Positions 30,186-32,784 of a DNA stretch of 32,784 nt are shown in pieces. Numbering within the stretch: the stretch's first letter is position 1; the number at the start of each line of letters is the position of its first letter. Location of the stretch: the NCBI GenBank assembly GCA_900771005.1, contig CAAGMI010000025.1:1-32784 (forward strand). Reading direction: 5' to 3'. The notes below the pieces were generated by a model. It ran no database searches. It had not been told where the DNA came from and saw only the letters and a program-made list of their open reading frames with translations. The position numbers were made by a program, and so were the translations under genes. The stretch comes from Rikenellaceae bacterium. GTDB taxonomy: Bacteria; Bacteroidota; Bacteroidia; Bacteroidales; UBA932.

Positions 30186-31307
30186 ATGCCCGACTTAAAG
30201 AAAATAATAGTCCAGAATTTCAGGAATATAGAGCTCCAGGAGATAGAATTCTCCCCTAACGTGAACTGCATTTCAGGAGGCAACGGAGAAGGCAAGACAA
30301 ACCTCCTCGACGCAATCTACTACCTGTCAATGACAAAAAGCGCCTTCGGCAGCGCAGACAGTTACAACATCCGTTACGGCTCGGACAGTTTCGCGATATC
30401 CGGGTCCTACGACATGCCGGACAGCCTTGGACGCGACAGCGTGATCAGATTCTCCGTACAGGTGACAGGAAGCGAGAAGAAAGTCAAGAAGGAGGACAAG
30501 CTATACACGAAGATTTCCGAGCACATCGGAGTCCTTCCTATCGTGATGGTATCCCCTTCCGACAGCAGCCTGGTCAGTGAATCTGGAGAGGAAAGGAGGA
30601 AATTCGCAAATGCGGTGCTTTCCCAGATTGACAGGGAGTATCTGGTCGCCCTGCAGCAATACAACAGGATTCTGCTGCAGAGGAACAAAGCCCTCAAATC
30701 CGGTGTTACCGACGAATCATTGCTGTCCACATACGATTCGGAAATGTCTGTACTTGCAAAGCCGGTTTTTGAAAAGCGGCAGCGCTTCGCAACCCAGCTG
30801 CAGCCCATCATAAGCCAGTATTATGAAATGATTTCAGGAGGAAAGGAAACAGTAGGTATCGAATACAGGTCGGATATCTCGGAAGGAGTGGAGCTCTCCG
30901 AGATATTCAGGCAGAGAAGGAGCAGGGATGAGGCGTTGAAATACACTACGGCGGGAATTCAGCGTGATGATTTCATATTCAGCATGAACGGAGAGCCCAT
31001 CAGAAGGTGCGGGTCACAGGGGCAGCAGAAATCATTTCTCGTCGCCCTGAAATTCGCCCAGTACGAAATAATGAAGGACAGGTATCACTATGCGCCGATA
31101 TTGCTGCTTGACGACCTTTTCGACAAGCTGGACATCAACAGAGTGCAGAATCTGCTCACGATGGTGGCAGGAAGCGGATTCGGCCAGATATTCCTTACGG
31201 ACTGCGACACGAAGAGAGTCAAGGGCATAGTCGACGGCATCACGGCGGACAGCGCCTGCTTTGAAGCCGAAGGAGGCACATTCAGAAGAATCGATGGAAA
31301 AGAATAG
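30186..31307 (+). CDS. recF: DNA replication/repair protein RecF
   Basis: RecF is the SMC-like ATPase that helps load RecA at single-strand gaps through RecOR. The 373-residue product begins KKIIVQNFRN with Walker A GGNGEGKT (31-38). The signature CGSQGQQKSFLVALK follows near residue 278, then Walker B LLLDDLFDKLD near residue 304 and IFLTDCD near the end. The frame also allows a GTG at 30180, but that base is part of the promoter box, so the ATG at 30186 is used. The close promoter suggests a leaderless transcript. It overlaps the DUF721 gene by 14 bp. Confidence 0.96.
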   Translation: MPDLKKIIVQNFRNIELQEIEFSPNVNCISGGNGEGKTNLLDAIYYLSMTKSAFGSADSYNIRYGSDSFAISGSYDMPDSLGRDSVIRFSVQVTGSEKKVKKEDKLYTKISEHIGVLPIVMVSPSDSSLVSESGEERRKFANAVLSQIDREYLVALQQYNRILLQRNKALKSGVTDESLLSTYDSEMSVLAKPVFEKRQRFATQLQPIISQYYEMISGGKETVGIEYRSDISEGVELSEIFRQRRSRDEALKYTTAGIQRDDFIFSMNGEPIRRCGSQGQQKSFLVALKFAQYEIMKDRYHYAPILLLDDLFDKLDINRVQNLLTMVAGSGFGQIFLTDCDTKRVKGIVDGITADSACFEAEGGTFRRIDGKE

Positions 31308-31626
31308 GGTTTCAAGAAAGACTGCTGTCAGCGTCGGAGATTCGATACTCATGGCTTTGAAGGAAATGAGAGTGAGCGCCACACATAACACTCACAGGAT
31401 CTTTGCCGCATGGGATGACGCCTCCGGGGCCGGTCCTTATACGGTAAAACGTTTTTTCAGGGACGGGAAACTATACATAACCGTAAGTTCCTCCGTCATA
31501 CGCAACCAGCTCTATTTCCAGAAAGATGCCCTGATTGAAAAGATCAATGCGATACTGAACGGAGACCCACTGTTCATCAAAGACGATTCGCACGTGGGGC
31601 TGGTAAAAGAACTCATTCTGAAATGA
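31294..31626 (+). CDS. DUF721 (DciA-like) protein
   Basis: This 110-residue protein has the compact DUF721 domain: a helical VGDSILMALKEMRV start, IFAAWDDASGAGPYTVKRFF, and the beta core GKLYITVSSSVIRNQLYFQKDALIEKIN. It resembles DciA, the proposed replicative helicase loader of many bacteria without DnaC, and the recF-DUF721 order is common in Bacteroidota. The ATG at 31294 is used; a TTG at 31261 would add 11 residues. An AGGAGG at 31271-31276 is too far upstream to be convincing as a ribosome-binding site. Confidence 0.86.
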   Translation: MEKNRVSRKTAVSVGDSILMALKEMRVSATHNTHRIFAAWDDASGAGPYTVKRFFRDGKLYITVSSSVIRNQLYFQKDALIEKINAILNGDPLFIKDDSHVGLVKELILK

Positions 31627-32657
31627 AGATAGTCATAGACAGATCTATCCCCTTCATAGAAGGTGTCTTCGAGCCATATTCGGAGGTCGTTTACAAAGAC
31701 GGCGAGGATATATGCAGGTCCGATCTGATAACTGCGGACGCCCTGATTGTGCGCACACGCACCAAATGTGACGGAAAACTTCTGCGCGGGACATCCGTAA
31801 AAATGATTGCGACAGCCACGATAGGCACTGACCATATCGACTCGGACTACTGCAACAGGCACAGGATATTCACGACGAACGCCGCAGGATGCAACAGCGG
31901 AGGGGTTATGAACTACGTTTTCTCGGCTCTCTACGGCATAGCTGCCAGAAAGAGCATATCCCTCTCGGATGCGACCATAGGAATAATCGGTGTGGGTAAC
32001 GTAGGCGGCAAAGTGGAGAAAGCGGCAAGGAATCTCGGATTCAAGGTACTGCTCTGTGACCCGCCAAGGGCTAAAGCAGAGGGAGAACAGAACTTCTGTG
32101 AGTTGGATTACCTGCTCAAAAATTCCGACATAGTCACACTGCACGTCCCTCTGAACAAGAAGACCAAGGGTATGGCAGACGAAAGGTTCTTCTCAAAGAT
32201 GAAGGTCGGAGCCTTTTTCATAAATGCAGCCAGAGGCGGTCTGGTAAAGGAAAGCGCTTTGCTGAACGCCATACCGAAACTGGGTCCGGTTGTAATTGAT
32301 ACATGGAAAAACGAACCTGACATAAACAGGAAACTTATGGACAAGGTGGATATCGCGACTCCGCACATTGCCGGCTATTCTTATCAGGGCAAGCAGATCG
32401 GGACCTCAATGGTCGTCAGGAGCATCGCGAGATTTTTCGGATTCAACGAGCTTTTCGATTTCTTCCCGTCTGCCACAGACAAGGAATTGGAGGCTGTAAA
32501 ACTTGAATACAAGGACAGGGATCAAGGAGGCATCGCCTCGACGATCCAATACAACTATCCGATCTTTACCGATGATTTCATGTTCAGGATGCAGCCTGAA
32601 GCCTTCGAGGAGCTGAGGAAAAGATACAAGTACAGAAGAGAATTTTATATAGACTGA
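31623..32657 (+). CDS. pdxB: 4-Phosphoerythronate dehydrogenase
   Basis: PdxB catalyses the second step of the DXP-dependent pyridoxal phosphate pathway, oxidising 4-phosphoerythronate. The 344-residue product is a D-2-hydroxyacid dehydrogenase with the Rossmann motif GVGNVGG (123-129). The catalytic triad is Arg204 in NAARGG, Glu231 in WKNEPD and His248 in TPHIAGYS. The start KIVIDRSIPFIEGVFEPYSEV and the C-terminal PdxB dimerisation region separate it from general dehydrogenases. The ATG overlaps the DUF721 stop by 4 bp, so the three plus-strand genes from recF form one unit. Confidence 0.93.
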   Translation: MKIVIDRSIPFIEGVFEPYSEVVYKDGEDICRSDLITADALIVRTRTKCDGKLLRGTSVKMIATATIGTDHIDSDYCNRHRIFTTNAAGCNSGGVMNYVFSALYGIAARKSISLSDATIGIIGVGNVGGKVEKAARNLGFKVLLCDPPRAKAEGEQNFCELDYLLKNSDIVTLHVPLNKKTKGMADERFFSKMKVGAFFINAARGGLVKESALLNAIPKLGPVVIDTWKNEPDINRKLMDKVDIATPHIAGYSYQGKQIGTSMVVRSIARFFGFNELFDFFPSATDKELEAVKLEYKDRDQGGIASTIQYNYPIFTDDFMFRMQPEAFEELRKRYKYRREFYID

Positions 32658-32724
32658 CCACATATATCAATACTTCGTTAAAAATTTAAAAACTATATAA
32701 TTTTCAATCGTTTACAATACAATA

Positions 32725-32762
32725 GCCCGTCAGAGGGTGCTCTGTAGCACCTCTTGAACGGC
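32725..32762. repeat. Nested hairpin downstream of pdxB
   Basis: GGTGCT-CTGT-AGCACC (32736-32751) forms the inner stem, lengthened by AGA/TCT with one extra G, and an outer GCCCGT/ACGGC pairing brackets it. No T-run follows in the 22 bases left, so it may be a folded 3' end of the pdxB transcript or part of an element beyond the window. The rest of 32658-32784 is A+T-rich and holds no gene that I can see. Confidence 0.5.
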
Positions 32763-32784
32763 ATAGAACAAGAGCCGAAATAAA

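Noticed and set aside
1..32784. CRISPR arrays, tRNA or rRNA genes, transposases, integrases, toxin-antitoxin pairs or phage-defence genes
   Set aside because: None was seen on either strand: no regularly spaced repeats, no cloverleaf with the usual T-arm, and no matching protein motifs.

Overview
The window reads as a chromosomal segment of a Bacteroidota (Bacteroidales-like) bacterium. This rests on phylum-typical families (GLPGLI, DUF5606, DUF3276/PUR, GSCFA, head-GIN/DUF2807, long-form NusB, a SusC-era type of TonB-dependent receptor), on the near absence of Shine-Dalgarno sequences, and on repeated matches to the Bacteroidota -7 promoter box TAnnTTTG in front of most transcription units. 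Coding density is very high. No tRNA, rRNA, CRISPR array, transposase or phage gene was seen.

Layout. 1-3381 (minus strand, visibly more A+T-rich): a C-terminally truncated TonB-receptor-like gene, a GLPGLI gene and a membrane TPR/LuxR-type regulator. 3443-3627: a large imperfect inverted repeat, then a TPP riboswitch driving a TonB-dependent receptor (3629-5512), probably for thiamine uptake. 5509-6643: a glutaminyl cyclase-type lipoprotein (minus) and the RNase P RNA gene rnpB (plus). 6643-8115: a DUF1846/UPF0371 protein. 8118-13121 (minus): a seven-gene housekeeping operon nusB-yajC-ybbR-coaE-DUF5606-rimO-nitroreductase lipoprotein. 13213-15660 (plus): DUF3276, an adenosine/methylthioadenosine deaminase-type amidohydrolase and purine nucleoside phosphorylase. 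15653-17961 (minus): coiled-coil protein, zapA, a structured RNA that is probably 6S RNA, a terminator and rny.

18005-19802: a stand-alone AraC-type HTH gene divergent from ffh. 19799-22596 (minus): an outer-membrane barrel translationally coupled to a UshA-like nucleotidase lipoprotein. 22643-23368: a GSCFA protein. 23361-25990 (minus): an ABC ATPase-permease-GntR-DUF2807 operon with a clear palindromic operator over its transcription start region. 26184-28594: a small uncertain ORF that runs antisense into a GH3 beta-glucosidase. 28666-30098 (minus): TPR membrane protein and YebC, ended by a 13-bp terminator hairpin. 30186-32657 (plus): recF, a DUF721/DciA gene and pdxB.

Themes. Nucleotide handling recurs: nucleotidase with barrel, deaminase with phosphorylase. 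RNA elements are prominent (TPP riboswitch, rnpB, probable 6S RNA). Convergent genes repeatedly overlap at their stop codons. Three genes (the cyclase, ffh, recF) have a -7 box only 5-7 nt from the start codon, suggesting leaderless or nearly leaderless mRNAs. I did not find a defence system or an obviously unprecedented gene system. The best leads are the 79-bp inverted repeat between divergent promoters, the GntR operator and its operon, the leaderless pattern and the zapA-overlapping RNA.
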